Shown here: positions 25,501-35,146 of the stretch, in pieces
Position numbering within the stretch: the first letter of the stretch is position 1
How the letters are laid out: the number at the start of each line of letters is the position of its first letter
Assembly: GCA_003330885.1 (NCBI GenBank)
Contig: CP030277.1
Span: 3,336,001-3,400,000, forward strand
Origin: Rhodobiaceae bacterium
Lineage (GTDB): Bacteria; Pseudomonadota; Alphaproteobacteria; Parvibaculales; Parvibaculaceae
Reading direction: 5' to 3'
Length of the DNA stretch: 64,000 nucleotides
Position numbers and translations under genes: made by a program
Notes under the pieces: model-generated
What the model saw: only the letters and a program-made list of their open reading frames with translations
Told to the model about the DNA's origin: nothing
The model's database searches: none

Positions 25501-26790
25501 ATGAGCAACGACTACAAAGTCGCGGATATTTCCCTCGCCGATTGGGGCCGCAAGGAAATCGCCATTGCCGAAACCGAAATGCCGGGCCTCATGGCACTGC
25601 GCGACGAGTTTGGCGCCAGTCAGCCACTGAAAGGCGCCCGCGTTGCAGGCTGCCTCCACATGACCATTCAGACTGCGGTTCTGATGGAAACGCTGACAGC
25701 TCTCGGTGCCACCGTGCGCTGGTCGTCGTGCAACATCTTCTCAACCCAAGATCATGCGGCAGCAGCTATGGCAGCTGCAGGCATTCCGACATTTGCCTGG
25801 AAGGGTGAGACAGAAGAAGAATTCTGGTGGTGCATTGAAGAAACCATCAAGGGCCCTGACGGCTGGACACCAAACATCATTCTCGATGATGGCGGTGACC
25901 TTACCCAGATCATGCATGAAAAATACAATGACATGCTCGACGACGTGGTTGGCATTTCAGAAGAGACAACAACCGGTGTGCTGCGCCTCTATGAAATGGC
26001 AAAAGCTGGCACCCTTCGCGTTCCTGCCATCAACGTGAATGACAGTGTGACCAAGTCAAAATTCGACAACCTGTATGGTTGCCGTGAAAGCCTTGTTGAC
26101 GGTGTGAAGCGCGCGACCGACGTAATGATCGCCGGTAAGGTGGCAGTTATCTGCGGATTTGGTGATGTTGGCAAAGGCTCTGCCGAAAGCATGCGCAGCC
26201 AGGGCGCCCGTGTGGTTGTGACAGAGATCGATCCGATCTGTGCGCTGCAGGCGGCGATGGAGGGCTATGAAGTCTCCACCATGGAAGAGATGGCGCCACA
26301 GGGCGACATCTTCATCACTTGCACAGGTAACAAAGACATCATCACCGTAGAGCACATGCGGGCGATGAAAGACCGGGCTATCGTCGGCAATATTGGCCAC
26401 TTCGACAGCGAAATTCAGGTCGCGGCTCTGAAAAACTTTACCTGGTACAATGTGAAACCACAGGTTGATGAGATTGAGTTCCCGAACGGCAATCGGATCA
26501 TCCTGCTGGCCGAAGGCCGTCTGTTGAACCTCGGCTGTGCAACCGGTCACCCAAGCTTCGTGATGAGCGCTTCCTTCACCAACCAGGTGCTGGCGCAGAT
26601 CGAACTTTGGGAAAACCACAAAAACTACAAGAACGAAGTGTACGTGCTTCCAAAGCACCTCGACGAGAAAGTGGCAACGCTGCATCTCGAAAAATTGGGT
26701 GTGAAACTGACGACACTTTCCAAAGAACAGGCCGATTACATCAACGTGCCTCAGGAAGGTCCCTACAAGCCGGATCACTATCGCTACTGA
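25501..26790 (+). CDS. ahcY: Adenosylhomocysteinase (S-adenosyl-L-homocysteine hydrolase)
   Basis: 429 residues from the ATG at 25501 with CAGGAG upstream. It hydrolyses S-adenosylhomocysteine to adenosine and homocysteine, clearing the product of methyltransferases. Seen: [51 protein letters not shown], the NAD-binding [12 protein letters not shown], and the C-terminal PYKPDHYRY that completes the neighbouring active site. An upstream in-frame extension to 25396 overlaps the promoter and is not used. It is followed by a strong terminator and then divL. Confidence 0.97.
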   Translation: MSNDYKVADISLADWGRKEIAIAETEMPGLMALRDEFGASQPLKGARVAGCLHMTIQTAVLMETLTALGATVRWSSCNIFSTQDHAAAAMAAAGIPTFAWKGETEEEFWWCIEETIKGPDGWTPNIILDDGGDLTQIMHEKYNDMLDDVVGISEETTTGVLRLYEMAKAGTLRVPAINVNDSVTKSKFDNLYGCRESLVDGVKRATDVMIAGKVAVICGFGDVGKGSAESMRSQGARVVVTEIDPICALQAAMEGYEVSTMEEMAPQGDIFITCTGNKDIITVEHMRAMKDRAIVGNIGHFDSEIQVAALKNFTWYNVKPQVDEIEFPNGNRIILLAEGRLLNLGCATGHPSFVMSASFTNQVLAQIELWENHKNYKNEVYVLPKHLDEKVATLHLEKLGVKLTTLSKEQADYINVPQEGPYKPDHYRY

Positions 26791-26813
26791 TTCCTGCCTC
26801 ACGGCGGATTTGG

Positions 26814-26843
26814 AAAAGCCCGGCTGTTGTGCCGGGCTTTTTT
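26814..26843 (+). terminator. Rho-independent terminator after ahcY
   Basis: AAAAGCCCGGC, loop TGTTGT, GCCGGGCTTTTTT, 23 bases after the ahcY stop. Confidence 0.9.
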
Positions 26844-27019
26844 CTTGGGGTTTTTGTAACGGGTCCGCAATGAACTGTTGCGTATCGGACTCAGATGGGT
26901 CCCAATGACACTACCTTTCGCAACCACTTGCCCAAACTACTTCTGGGCAGACACGAAGAAACGAAGGTAACATCCTCTAACTTCGGTGATTTTCGCCGTT
27001 GTCGGGGTAGCGGTAACAA

Positions 27020-29644
27020 ATGGGGGCATCGAACCTGATTGTGGGGGTTCGGTGCGAGATGCAGGTCATGGCGTCGGGCAACAGTGGGACCAGGTCCCGC
27101 TTTCAGATGGGTATTGGGAGCGCCGCCTTGTGGGCTGCGTCGGCTTTGCCTGTTCGCGCGGCGCCGGTCGGCACGCCGGACCCACTTCTTGCCGTGACGC
27201 CCGTTTTGGAAATGCTTGGGGTCGCGCCTGACCTTGCGAGCGAACCCACATTCATCATGAGTTTTCTGATCTCCGTCTGTGCAATCGCGCTGGCAGTTGG
27301 CTGTGCTTATTGGGCGGCGCAATCAAGCGCCAGAACCCGTCGTCAGCGGCTCGCTCATGAACAGGAAATTGTCTCCATGGGCGCCCGCGTGGACACGGTC
27401 GAGGCCATCTTGGCCTCTGAGCCAGGCGCTGTCCTGATCTGGTCGCCTGACACCATGATGGCAAAGCCCGGCACGCTGCAATCACGCCCCCAAATCGCGG
27501 GCAGCACGGTTTCACTTGCAGACCCGGCAACGGGGAATGTGGACTATGAGGACGTGCTCCGGCGTCTCACGCCAGAAACGGCAGGCAGTCTGCGCAGCGC
27601 TGTGGATATGTTGAGGTCTCGCGGTGCACGTTTTTCGCTGACGGTTCACTCAATTGATGGACGCACATATGAAGCCGAGGGACGCCCCGCCGGTGCCCAA
27701 GCTGTTGTGTGGATCAGAGATGTGTCAGGTGAGCGCGCAGAGATCAGTCGGTTTGTCGACCGCGCAACAAATGCGGAGACAACGCGCGACCGGTTTGTGG
27801 AGCATCTCAATCTTCTCGCAATGCCTGCTTGGCGCCGAGACAGAGAAGGCAGGCTGGAGTGGGTCAATCAGGCCTATGTCCGTGCCGTAGATCTGGGAAG
27901 TGCGGACGAGGTGGTCGAAAAGGGCCAAGAGCTCTTGAGTGACGAAGTGATTGAAAAGGCGCGCCACGCAATTGCGGCAGGCGAAACGTGTCAGCAACGC
28001 ATGCATGCCATCGTCAGCGGTGAACGCCGCGCCCTGCATGTGACAGATATGTGTTTGTCATCTGGCTCCGCCGGCGTCGCGGTTGATGTGACCGACCTTG
28101 ATAATGCGGAAGGGGAACTGAAGCGCCATATTGAAGCTCACAGTGGAACCCTGGATCGACTGGCCACCCCTGTCGCTATTTTTGGCGCCGACAAGCGCCT
28201 TAAGTTTTTCAACAAAGCCTATCTCAAATTCTGGGGTCTCGATGCCGATTGGCTGGCGACCGAACCCATGGACAGCGAAGTCCTTGATGCCTTGCGCGGT
28301 TCAAGGCGCCTGCCAGAACAGGCAAACTTCCAGGCCTGGAAGACGCAGATGATGGAAATCTATCAGGCGACACAGCCAGTGGAAGAGTTCTGGTACTTGC
28401 CTGACGGGCAGACGGTTCAATTGATGGCACAAGCCCATCCCCTGGGAGGTGTCATCTATATCTACGACAATGTCACCGAGCGGCTGAACCTTGAAAGCGA
28501 CTACAACACCGCTCTGAGAGTCCAGGGAGAAACTCTCGACAATCTGTCTGAAGGTGTTGCGGTGTTTGGATCGGACGGACGATTAAAACTGCACAATCCC
28601 GTCTATGCTCAGATTTGGCGTCTCACCGAAGAACAGTTGGCAAAAGAGCCGCACATTGGCGACATCGTGGATGCTTGCGAGGGCCTCTACGATGATGAGC
28701 CATATTGGACTGATTTGAAGTCGAGCCTGACGTCGGTAGAGGGCAGGCGGCAGCTTTCCAACCGTATTGAGCGGGCTGACGGAAGCATCATCGATTGCGC
28801 GACGGTGCCGCTTCCCGATGGCGCGACGCTCTTGACCTTTGTGGATGTGACTGACGCGTCGCGGATTGAGCGCGCCCTTCGTGAGCGTAATGAAGCACTG
28901 GAGACAGCTGACCGGCTGAAATCTGAATTTATCAGCCATGTGTCCTATCAACTGCGCACACCTCTTACCAACATCATCGGGTTTGGGGAGATTTTGGAAG
29001 CTGAAATGTTTGGCGAGCTTCTTCCAAAACAGCATGAGTACACATCTGGTATTCTGGACTCGTCCCACGAGCTATTGGCAACGGTGAATGACATTCTCGA
29101 TCTTTCTACGATCGAGGCTGGCGCCATGACTCTTGATCTCTCCAATGTCTCCATTGCTGAAGTGATTTCCAGTGCCGAGGCCTTTGCGCAGCAGCGGGTT
29201 CAAAAAGCCCGCGTGTCTCTGCTTACAGATTGTCCGCCGGACATTGGTGAATTCCGCGCTGACGACAAGCGCATTCGCCAGATTATGATCAACTTGATCT
29301 CCAATGCGGTCGCCTTTACCCAACCTGGTGATGCGATCACAATCGGTGCAGAACGCGGCACCAACGAGTTGAAGCTTTTCGTGTCTGATACGGGAGATGG
29401 CATTAAGCCAGAGCATCAAGCGAGTGTTTTTGACCGCTTCGAAGCCCGCGGCGGAGCGGACAGGCGTCGCGGCGCAGGCCTTGGGCTGTCCCTGGTGAAG
29501 AGTTTTGTCGAGCTGCATGGCGGGTGGGTGACCCTGGAATCTGAGCCATCGGTGGGAACCCAGGTGACGTGCCACCTGCCCATTCTAATGGACGCGCCGA
29601 GCCAAAATGGCGAAAAACAGCCAGAAATGGTCCTTGATCACTGA
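27020..29644 (+). CDS. divL: DivL-type PAS-domain sensor (pseudo)kinase with Tyr in the H-box
   Basis: Up to 874 residues. A hydrophobic N-terminus (about 34-50 and a membrane helix at 77-100) precedes several PAS-like domains (for example VAIFGADKRLKFFNKAYLKF and VAVFGSDGRLKLHNPVYAQI), a HisKA-like helix and an ATPase domain (N-box INLISNAVAF, G1 DTGDGI, G2 GAGLGLSLVKSF). The phospho-acceptor position reads HVSYQLRTPL, so tyrosine (about residue 643) replaces histidine. That substitution is the hallmark of DivL, which acts on CckA to control CtrA activity and polarity in Caulobacter and relatives. The start is uncertain: ATGs at 27062, 27071 and 27107 are also possible. ahcY lies upstream on the same strand. 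Confidence 0.85.
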   Translation: MGASNLIVGVRCEMQVMASGNSGTRSRFQMGIGSAALWAASALPVRAAPVGTPDPLLAVTPVLEMLGVAPDLASEPTFIMSFLISVCAIALAVGCAYWAAQSSARTRRQRLAHEQEIVSMGARVDTVEAILASEPGAVLIWSPDTMMAKPGTLQSRPQIAGSTVSLADPATGNVDYEDVLRRLTPETAGSLRSAVDMLRSRGARFSLTVHSIDGRTYEAEGRPAGAQAVVWIRDVSGERAEISRFVDRATNAETTRDRFVEHLNLLAMPAWRRDREGRLEWVNQAYVRAVDLGSADEVVEKGQELLSDEVIEKARHAIAAGETCQQRMHAIVSGERRALHVTDMCLSSGSAGVAVDVTDLDNAEGELKRHIEAHSGTLDRLATPVAIFGADKRLKFFNKAYLKFWGLDADWLATEPMDSEVLDALRGSRRLPEQANFQAWKTQMMEIYQATQPVEEFWYLPDGQTVQLMAQAHPLGGVIYIYDNVTERLNLESDYNTALRVQGETLDNLSEGVAVFGSDGRLKLHNPVYAQIWRLTEEQLAKEPHIGDIVDACEGLYDDEPYWTDLKSSLTSVEGRRQLSNRIERADGSIIDCATVPLPDGATLLTFVDVTDASRIERALRERNEALETADRLKSEFISHVSYQLRTPLTNIIGFGEILEAEMFGELLPKQHEYTSGILDSSHELLATVNDILDLSTIEAGAMTLDLSNVSIAEVISSAEAFAQQRVQKARVSLLTDCPPDIGEFRADDKRIRQIMINLISNAVAFTQPGDAITIGAERGTNELKLFVSDTGDGIKPEHQASVFDRFEARGGADRRRGAGLGLSLVKSFVELHGGWVTLESEPSVGTQVTCHLPILMDAPSQNGEKQPEMVLDH

Positions 29645-29852
29645 ATGATCGCTCATTTTAACTGGGAATTCTCTGCAATTGGGCTTGTTAAGCAGACATA
29701 TTCGCCCATATTCTCTCTCAAGAATTTCACGATCAATTTGCATCGGGACCGCGAGCCCACCGCCCTCGATTGAGGGTTGATGACCACCAGTCCAACACTG
29801 ATCCAGACCACACATAGGATCACACGGGCTGTTCGCGCAGAGGGAGAGACGC

Positions 29853-30308
29853 ATGACTATTTCTGTCACCATTAATGGCAAGGGCCACGAGCTGGACGTT
29901 GAGCCAGACATGCCGCTTTTGTGGGTCCTTCGGGACGAGTTGGGTATGACCGGCACAAAATTCGGCTGCGGCGTTGCTGCATGCGGTGCCTGCACGGTTC
30001 ACGTGAATGGCGAAGCCATGCGGACCTGCACTCTGCCTGTCGAAGCTGTGGCTGACGCCGAAATCACAACGATTGAGGGTCTGAACAAAGAGGGTCCTGA
30101 TCTCACCGCGCTTCAGCAGGCCTGGGTCGACCATCAGGTGCCACAATGTGGCTATTGCCAGTCTGGCATGTTGATGGCGGTCTCTTCGCTTCTCTCAGAA
30201 AATTCGAACCCATCTGACGACGAGATTGATGCGGCGATCACCAATATTTGCCGCTGTGGCACCTATCCACGCATCCGGGCCGCGATCCGTTCGCTGGCAA
30301 CCGCGTAA
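29853..30308 (+). CDS. iorA: (2Fe-2S) subunit of a molybdenum hydroxylase (isoquinoline 1-oxidoreductase alpha type)
   Basis: 151 residues. Eight cysteines are placed as in the small iron-sulfur subunit of xanthine-dehydrogenase-family enzymes: Cys39, 44, 47 and 59 bind the plant-ferredoxin-type cluster ([17 protein letters not shown]), and Cys99, 102, 133 and 135 bind the second cluster ([18 protein letters not shown]). It transfers electrons from the molybdenum subunit encoded 12 bases downstream. GAGGGAGAGACGC precedes the start. The symbol is by similarity; the substrate is not proven. Confidence 0.9.
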   Translation: MTISVTINGKGHELDVEPDMPLLWVLRDELGMTGTKFGCGVAACGACTVHVNGEAMRTCTLPVEAVADAEITTIEGLNKEGPDLTALQQAWVDHQVPQCGYCQSGMLMAVSSLLSENSNPSDDEIDAAITNICRCGTYPRIRAAIRSLATA

Positions 30309-30319
30309 GGGGAAGAGAT

Positions 30320-32545
30320 ATGAAACCGACAAGACGACAACTTCTCATAGGTGGCACTGTAGTCGGCGGCGGCATGTTGCTTGGATACGCCACTCTAGGC
30401 TCTTCGCGTCCTGAACGTGCTCAGGCATTTGCGGCAGGTGAGGGCGAACATTTCACCACGACATGGTTGAAGATCGATCCAGATAACAAAGTGACGGTCT
30501 ATGTACCGCACTCAGAAATGGGTCAGGGCGTTCACACATCTATGCCGATGATGGCGGCAGAAGAAATGGAAGCCGATTGGGATCTCGTGCAGATGGTCCA
30601 GGCGCCGGCTGATGATGTCTGGGCAAACGGGCCGCTGGCTAAGGGCTATATTGTGGGCCAGACGCCCATCCCCTCAGCGCTCACGGGCGTTGTGGATGCA
30701 AGCTTCTTCAAAATTGCGGAGATGATGGTGGGCCAGATCACAGGTGGCTCAACGTCTGTGCGTTTCACGGGGCAATACGGCATGCGTGTTGCGGGGGCCG
30801 CAGCAAAGGAAATGCTCATCCGCGCAGCAGCTGACAAGTGGAATGTGCCGGAGAGTGAATTGACCGCTCGTTTGAGCCATGTACACCACGATGCCTCCGG
30901 CAAGAGTGCAACCTTTGGTGAGCTAGCGGCTGCGGCTGCGGAGTATTCACCGCCTAAAAGCCCCACTCTCAAAGATCGCAAAGATTTCACAATCATTGGC
31001 ACGTCCAAGCCCCGCTATGACATTCCCTCCAAGGTGAATGGCACAGCGCAGTACGGTGTTGATGTTCAGCGTCCCGACTTGAAAATCGCAGCGATACGCC
31101 AGGCTCCCGTATTTGGTGGCTCTGTCAAAAGTTTCGACGGGTCAGCGGCGCTTAACCAGCGCGGCGTCTCGGCTGTTGTCTCGACAGATGATGGCGTTGC
31201 TGTAGTGGCCGACAATTACTGGCGCGCCAAACAAGCGTTGGAACTTGTTGAAGTTGAGTTTGATGATGGCGGCAATGGATCAGTATCGACTGAATCCATC
31301 TTTGCTACCTTCCACGACAATCTCGAAAACGCCGAGTCGGAAGAAGATGTCGAAATCGGCGACGCGGTTGCGGCGATGGCTGAAGGCGGCGATCTCATTG
31401 AAGCGCGCTATGAAGTTCCCTTCCTTGCACATACCTGCATGGAGCCGATGAACTGCACAATCGAATTTAAGGATGACAAGGTGGAGGTTTGGGTCGGCAC
31501 CCAGGACGGCTTGTCGACCCGTAACGTTGTCGCTGAAGTGGCAGGTGTTGCGCCAGAGAATGTGCATGTGAACAATTTCATGCTGGGCGGTGGCTTTGGA
31601 CGTCGCGGTCCATCAGCCTCAAACCATGTTCACCAGGCAACGAAAATTGCCAAGCAGGTTGGCGGTCCAGTGAAGCTTGTTTGGTCGCGTGAGGAAGATG
31701 TGCAGCACGATTATTACCGTCCTGCTGTGGCAGCCCATATGTCCGCAACGCTTAATGATAAGGGTGAGCCAACCGCCTGGGTGAACCGGTACATCCGCAA
31801 GGATGAGCCTGCGGAAGCAAGCCACATTCCTTATGCCGTGGCGAACCAATCAATCCGCTATGTGGAAAGCCCGGTCCATGTGCCCTATGGGGCGTGGCGA
31901 TCAGTGGCACACACACAGCACTCATTTTTCAACGAGAGCTTTGTGGATGAGTTAGCGAACGCCGCTGGAAAAGACCCATTCGAATTCCGCATGTCGCTGA
32001 TCGGGGACAATCCGCGTCACAAGGCTGTGCTTGCTAAAGCAGGCGAAGCCGCTGGATGGGGTACACCTTTACCAGTTGGTCATGCGCGTGGTGTTGCCCT
32101 TCAGCAGAGCTTTGACACGATCGTGGCTCAGATTGTTGAAGTGTCTATTGACGATGCCGGCGAGCCCAAGGTCCACAAAGTCTCCTGTGCTGTTGATTGT
32201 GGTCCCGTGGTCAATCCGGATGGTGCAGCCGCGCAAATTGAAAGTGGGGTCATTTACGGACTGACCGCAGCGCTTTATGGCGATATCACCATCGAAGATG
32301 GGGCGGTCGTGCAGGAGAATTTCCCTGACTATGACGCGGTGCGTCTGGCGCAAACACCTGAGATCGACATCCACTTCATGGAATCAGATGCGCCGTTTGG
32401 TGGATTGGGAGAGCCTGGCACGCCGTGTATCGCGCCGGCTGTGGCAAACGCGCTCTTTACGCTGACAGGTCAGCGGGTGCGGTCTCTGCCACTCATGAAC
32501 CATGACTTCAAAGCAGGTCCAAGACTGGCTTCAGCTGCTGACTAA
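30320..32545 (+). CDS. iorB: Molybdopterin-binding subunit of a molybdenum hydroxylase (isoquinoline 1-oxidoreductase beta type)
   Basis: 741 residues from the ATG at 30320 (AAGGGGAAG upstream). It begins with a twin-arginine signal (TRRQLLIGGTVVGGGMLLG), so the enzyme is probably exported folded to the periplasm together with its small subunit. Molybdenum-site segments seen: FMLGGGFGRRGP, EPMNCTIEF, VPYGAWRSVAHTQHSFFNES and FGGLGEPGTPCIAPAVANAL with a glutamate near the C-terminus (the usual active-site base). There is no FAD subunit and no cytochrome subunit in the cluster, so the electron acceptor is unknown. N-heterocycles or aldehydes are likely substrates. Confidence 0.88.
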   Translation: MKPTRRQLLIGGTVVGGGMLLGYATLGSSRPERAQAFAAGEGEHFTTTWLKIDPDNKVTVYVPHSEMGQGVHTSMPMMAAEEMEADWDLVQMVQAPADDVWANGPLAKGYIVGQTPIPSALTGVVDASFFKIAEMMVGQITGGSTSVRFTGQYGMRVAGAAAKEMLIRAAADKWNVPESELTARLSHVHHDASGKSATFGELAAAAAEYSPPKSPTLKDRKDFTIIGTSKPRYDIPSKVNGTAQYGVDVQRPDLKIAAIRQAPVFGGSVKSFDGSAALNQRGVSAVVSTDDGVAVVADNYWRAKQALELVEVEFDDGGNGSVSTESIFATFHDNLENAESEEDVEIGDAVAAMAEGGDLIEARYEVPFLAHTCMEPMNCTIEFKDDKVEVWVGTQDGLSTRNVVAEVAGVAPENVHVNNFMLGGGFGRRGPSASNHVHQATKIAKQVGGPVKLVWSREEDVQHDYYRPAVAAHMSATLNDKGEPTAWVNRYIRKDEPAEASHIPYAVANQSIRYVESPVHVPYGAWRSVAHTQHSFFNESFVDELANAAGKDPFEFRMSLIGDNPRHKAVLAKAGEAAGWGTPLPVGHARGVALQQSFDTIVAQIVEVSIDDAGEPKVHKVSCAVDCGPVVNPDGAAAQIESGVIYGLTAALYGDITIEDGAVVQENFPDYDAVRLAQTPEIDIHFMESDAPFGGLGEPGTPCIAPAVANALFTLTGQRVRSLPLMNHDFKAGPRLASAAD

Positions 32546-32570
32546 GCGGTAAGACAAGAGCTAAAGAAGA

Positions 32571-32605
32571 GGGCGCGCTCGGAAATTCGAGGCGCCCTTT
32601 TTTTA
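32571..32605 (+). terminator. Rho-independent terminator after iorB
   Basis: GGGCGC, bulged G, CTCG, loop, CGAG, GCGCCC, then eight Ts. Confidence 0.88.
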
Positions 32606-32668
32606 TTGCGCGATGGACTCTCTGATTGAGTGCTATCAAGGTTGAGAAGGATTCCCAGGTGATGCGGC

Positions 32669-33106
32669 ATGAACGTGATTAGAAAATACAAAGCAGAAGA
32701 TACAGATGCCCTGGAGATTGCTTGGAGAAATGCAACCAAGATTGCCCATCCCTTTCTGAAAGAGGCCTTTGTTGAACAGGAAGCTGAAATGCTTCGAAAG
32801 GTATATCTTCCAAAGGCGGACACCTGGGTGATTGAGGACGAAGGTACGCCCGTTGGCTTCGTTGCGATCATTGGAGAGGAGATTGGCGGGCTGTTTCTTG
32901 ATCCGGCAAGCCATAGCAAAGGTCTAGGCAGAGCATTAGTGGATCACGCCATTGCCCTGAAAGGCCCTATGTGGCTTGAAGTTTTTGAAAAGAACGTGGT
33001 GGGCCGCAAATTCTACGACCGTTATGGTTTCATAGAGACAGGCAGGTCCATCCACGATGCCACAGGGGAGGTGTTGTTGAAGGTGGCTTTCGGTCAAACT
33101 CATTGA
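32669..33106 (+). CDS. GNAT family N-acetyltransferase (YjaB-like)
   Basis: 145 residues. Acetyl-CoA motif A is FLDPASHSKGLGRALVDHA (about residues 75-93) and motif B is NVVGRKFYDRYGFIETGRSI. The length and arrangement match the YjaB/YhbS-like small acetyltransferases. The N-terminus MNVIRKYKAEDTDALEIAW is typical. The substrate is unknown. It converges on the flavoprotein gene with 17 bases between stops. Confidence 0.88.
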   Translation: MNVIRKYKAEDTDALEIAWRNATKIAHPFLKEAFVEQEAEMLRKVYLPKADTWVIEDEGTPVGFVAIIGEEIGGLFLDPASHSKGLGRALVDHAIALKGPMWLEVFEKNVVGRKFYDRYGFIETGRSIHDATGEVLLKVAFGQTH

Positions 33107-33123
33107 TTGAGAAGTGAAGCCTG

Positions 33124-34347
33124 CTACTCCGCCATGTCTTTCATGTTGATGCTTTCATCCGCGAGTTTTGCGGCGGGGATTTTTGCTTTCGCGGCAATCA
33201 GACGGCGGGACATCATATGTTCCGGTGCGCGATTCACCGCGTCAGAGGCAATCATCACCCCGTCTTTGAGATAGAAGACCGCAAAGGAGCGCTCGTTCTC
33301 TGGATCGCCCCGCACCACCACTTCATCATACCCGGCAGAGAGACCGACGATTTGCAGCTTCAGATCATATTGATCTGACCAGAACCACGGCACCTGCGCA
33401 TAAGGTTTTTCCTTGCCGCAAATGGACGCCGCTGCAGTCTTTCCCTGTTCGAGTGCGTTGTGCACAGATTCAAGCCGTAACCGGGTGCCGAGAATAGAAT
33501 TGGGATGGTTGGTGCAATCCCCAATTGCATAAATGTCCGGATCTTCCGTCCGGCACAATTCGTCAACGGCAATGCCGTTTTCGACTTTCAGGCCTGCTTC
33601 GTCGGCCAGTTCCACATTGGGGACGATGCCGACTCCGACAATCACAAAGTCAGCGTCAAACTTTTTACCCGTGCTGCACTCAATACGTTCAATCTTTCCA
33701 TCAGACCCTTCAAAGGCTGCTACTGTGACGTCAGTCTCGATCTTTACGCCAGCGTCTTTATGGGCTTTGGCGTAGAAGTCCGAGAGGATTGGTGCCACAA
33801 CACGTTCAAGAACCCGTGGTGCCATTTCAAGTACAGAGACATCGATCCCTCTTTGCGCAGCAACAGCGGCCACTTCAAGGCCGATATAACCGCCTCCGAC
33901 AATGATCATCTTGCCGCCTTGGTTGAAGCGTCCTTGGATTGCCTCAACGTCTTCGATGGTCCGTAGGTAGTGAACACCTTTAAGTTCGGCGCCGGGGATG
34001 TTGAGTTTGCGCACCCGACTTCCAGTAGCAAGAATGAGTTTGTCATAGGCCCGTGTCGTGCCGTCATCTAGATGAACGCACTTCTTCGGGCGGTCGATTT
34101 CTACAACCTTGTGACCCAGCACCATCTCAGCGTTGGATTTTTCATAAAAGTCCGGCGGTTTGAAATAAACCCGGTCAATGTCAATTTCGCCGGCGAGGAA
34201 TTTCTTGGAGAGAGGCGGGCGTTGATAGGGAACATAGGGCTCGTCGCCGATCACCGTGATCGGGCCTTCATAGCCCTCTGATCGTAGGCTGGCGACAGCT
34301 TGGCCGGCGGCATGTCCGGCTCCGACAATGATCACCCCATCTGACAT
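33124..34347 (-). CDS. FAD-dependent ferredoxin reductase-type oxidoreductase
   Basis: 407 residues from the ATG at 34347, with GGAGG upstream; frames further upstream are not part of the protein. Two dinucleotide-binding motifs are visible: IIVGAGHAAGQAVASLR (FAD) and MIIVGGGYIGLEVAAVAAQR (NADH). The FAD motif DPDIYAIGDCTNH and the C-terminal reductase domain VPWFWSDQYDLKLQIVG place it with putidaredoxin/rhodocoxin reductase and BphA4-type enzymes, which pass electrons from NADH to a [2Fe-2S] ferredoxin for a P450 or dioxygenase. No ferredoxin or oxygenase gene is next to it. A perfect 16-base palindrome lies 47 bases upstream of the start. Confidence 0.92.
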   Translation of the reverse strand: MSDGVIIVGAGHAAGQAVASLRSEGYEGPITVIGDEPYVPYQRPPLSKKFLAGEIDIDRVYFKPPDFYEKSNAEMVLGHKVVEIDRPKKCVHLDDGTTRAYDKLILATGSRVRKLNIPGAELKGVHYLRTIEDVEAIQGRFNQGGKMIIVGGGYIGLEVAAVAAQRGIDVSVLEMAPRVLERVVAPILSDFYAKAHKDAGVKIETDVTVAAFEGSDGKIERIECSTGKKFDADFVIVGVGIVPNVELADEAGLKVENGIAVDELCRTEDPDIYAIGDCTNHPNSILGTRLRLESVHNALEQGKTAAASICGKEKPYAQVPWFWSDQYDLKLQIVGLSAGYDEVVVRGDPENERSFAVFYLKDGVMIASDAVNRAPEHMMSRRLIAAKAKIPAAKLADESINMKDMAE

Positions 34348-34393
34348 GGTGAATGCTCCTCCCAGTTTCTTCTGAACCAGTCTTTTCTGAAAA

Positions 34394-34409
34394 ATGACGC
34401 ATGCGTCAT
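34394..34409. promoter_or_regulatory. Perfect palindrome upstream of the flavoprotein gene
   Basis: ATGACGCATGCGTCAT is a perfect 16-base palindrome in the 229-base divergent gap between the reductase gene (start 34347) and tsaE (start 34577). It could be an operator for a TetR-like or other dimeric regulator. No regulator gene is adjacent. Confidence 0.5.
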
Positions 34410-34576
34410 CTTTGTTGATCTGAATGTGCCGCCACAGCCGGTTCAGTTCAAGGGAAATGTGCGCGATGAGGCGATGGGACGCAAGGATTCCGCCGAAAAT
34501 ACCGACAAGAAGGTCATGGCTAAGCCTGCAAAGGCCCCCTTGAAGACAGATGCATTGAACGCGTACAACGGCGCGT

Positions 34577-35104
34577 ATGAGTAGGATCACCCCACCGCCC
34601 GCCGGGCACAACGATATCGCATGCGGAATTGCCCTGGTGGACGCTGTGGCGACGGATATGCTCGGCGAGAAGCTGGCTGATCTAGCGGGTCCGCGCGATG
34701 TCATTGCGCTCTGGGGGGATCTGGGGGCTGGCAAGACAAGCCTCGCACGCGCGATCATCCAAACGCTTCTTGCTGCATCAGGCCTGCGTGAGGATGTGCC
34801 CAGCCCGACCTTCACGCTGGTGCAAACCTATGAGGCAGGCACTCTGCCCATATGGCATGCAGACCTTTACCGACTATCTGATCCTGATGAGCTGATTGAG
34901 CTTGGATTGGAAGAAGCGCTTGAGGGCGGCCTTCTGCTGATCGAATGGCCGGACCGCATGGAGGATGAGCTCCCGGCTGAGCGGCTGGACATTGAGCTGA
35001 AAGAGGTAGGTGAGGGCAGGGTGGCTTGCTTGACGGGGCGGGGCACCTCATGGGAAGACCGCATTAACCGCGCGCAAAAGATGATGGTGCAACATGACGC
35101 GTGA
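34577..35104 (+). CDS. tsaE: tRNA threonylcarbamoyladenosine biosynthesis ATPase TsaE
   Basis: 175 residues. P-loop at ALWGDLGAGKTSLARAII (about residues 49-66), the conserved PSPTFTLVQTYE strand, HADLYRLSDPDE, and LLLIEWPDRMED are diagnostic. TsaE energises the TsaB/TsaD complex that makes the t6A base modification next to the tRNA anticodon. The ribosome site upstream of 34577 is weak. The next gene follows on the same strand, in the order tsaE-amgK-murU. Confidence 0.95.
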   Translation: MSRITPPPAGHNDIACGIALVDAVATDMLGEKLADLAGPRDVIALWGDLGAGKTSLARAIIQTLLAASGLREDVPSPTFTLVQTYEAGTLPIWHADLYRLSDPDELIELGLEEALEGGLLLIEWPDRMEDELPAERLDIELKEVGEGRVACLTGRGTSWEDRINRAQKMMVQHDA

Positions 35105-35146
35105 GACCAGAACGGCCTATGAGAAGAGTCGAGCAAGAGGGCGAGC

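Noticed and set aside
26848-27019. CtrA-type box (TTAA-N7-TTAA) in front of divL
   Set aside because: I looked for the motif and saw no TTAA pair at the right spacing.
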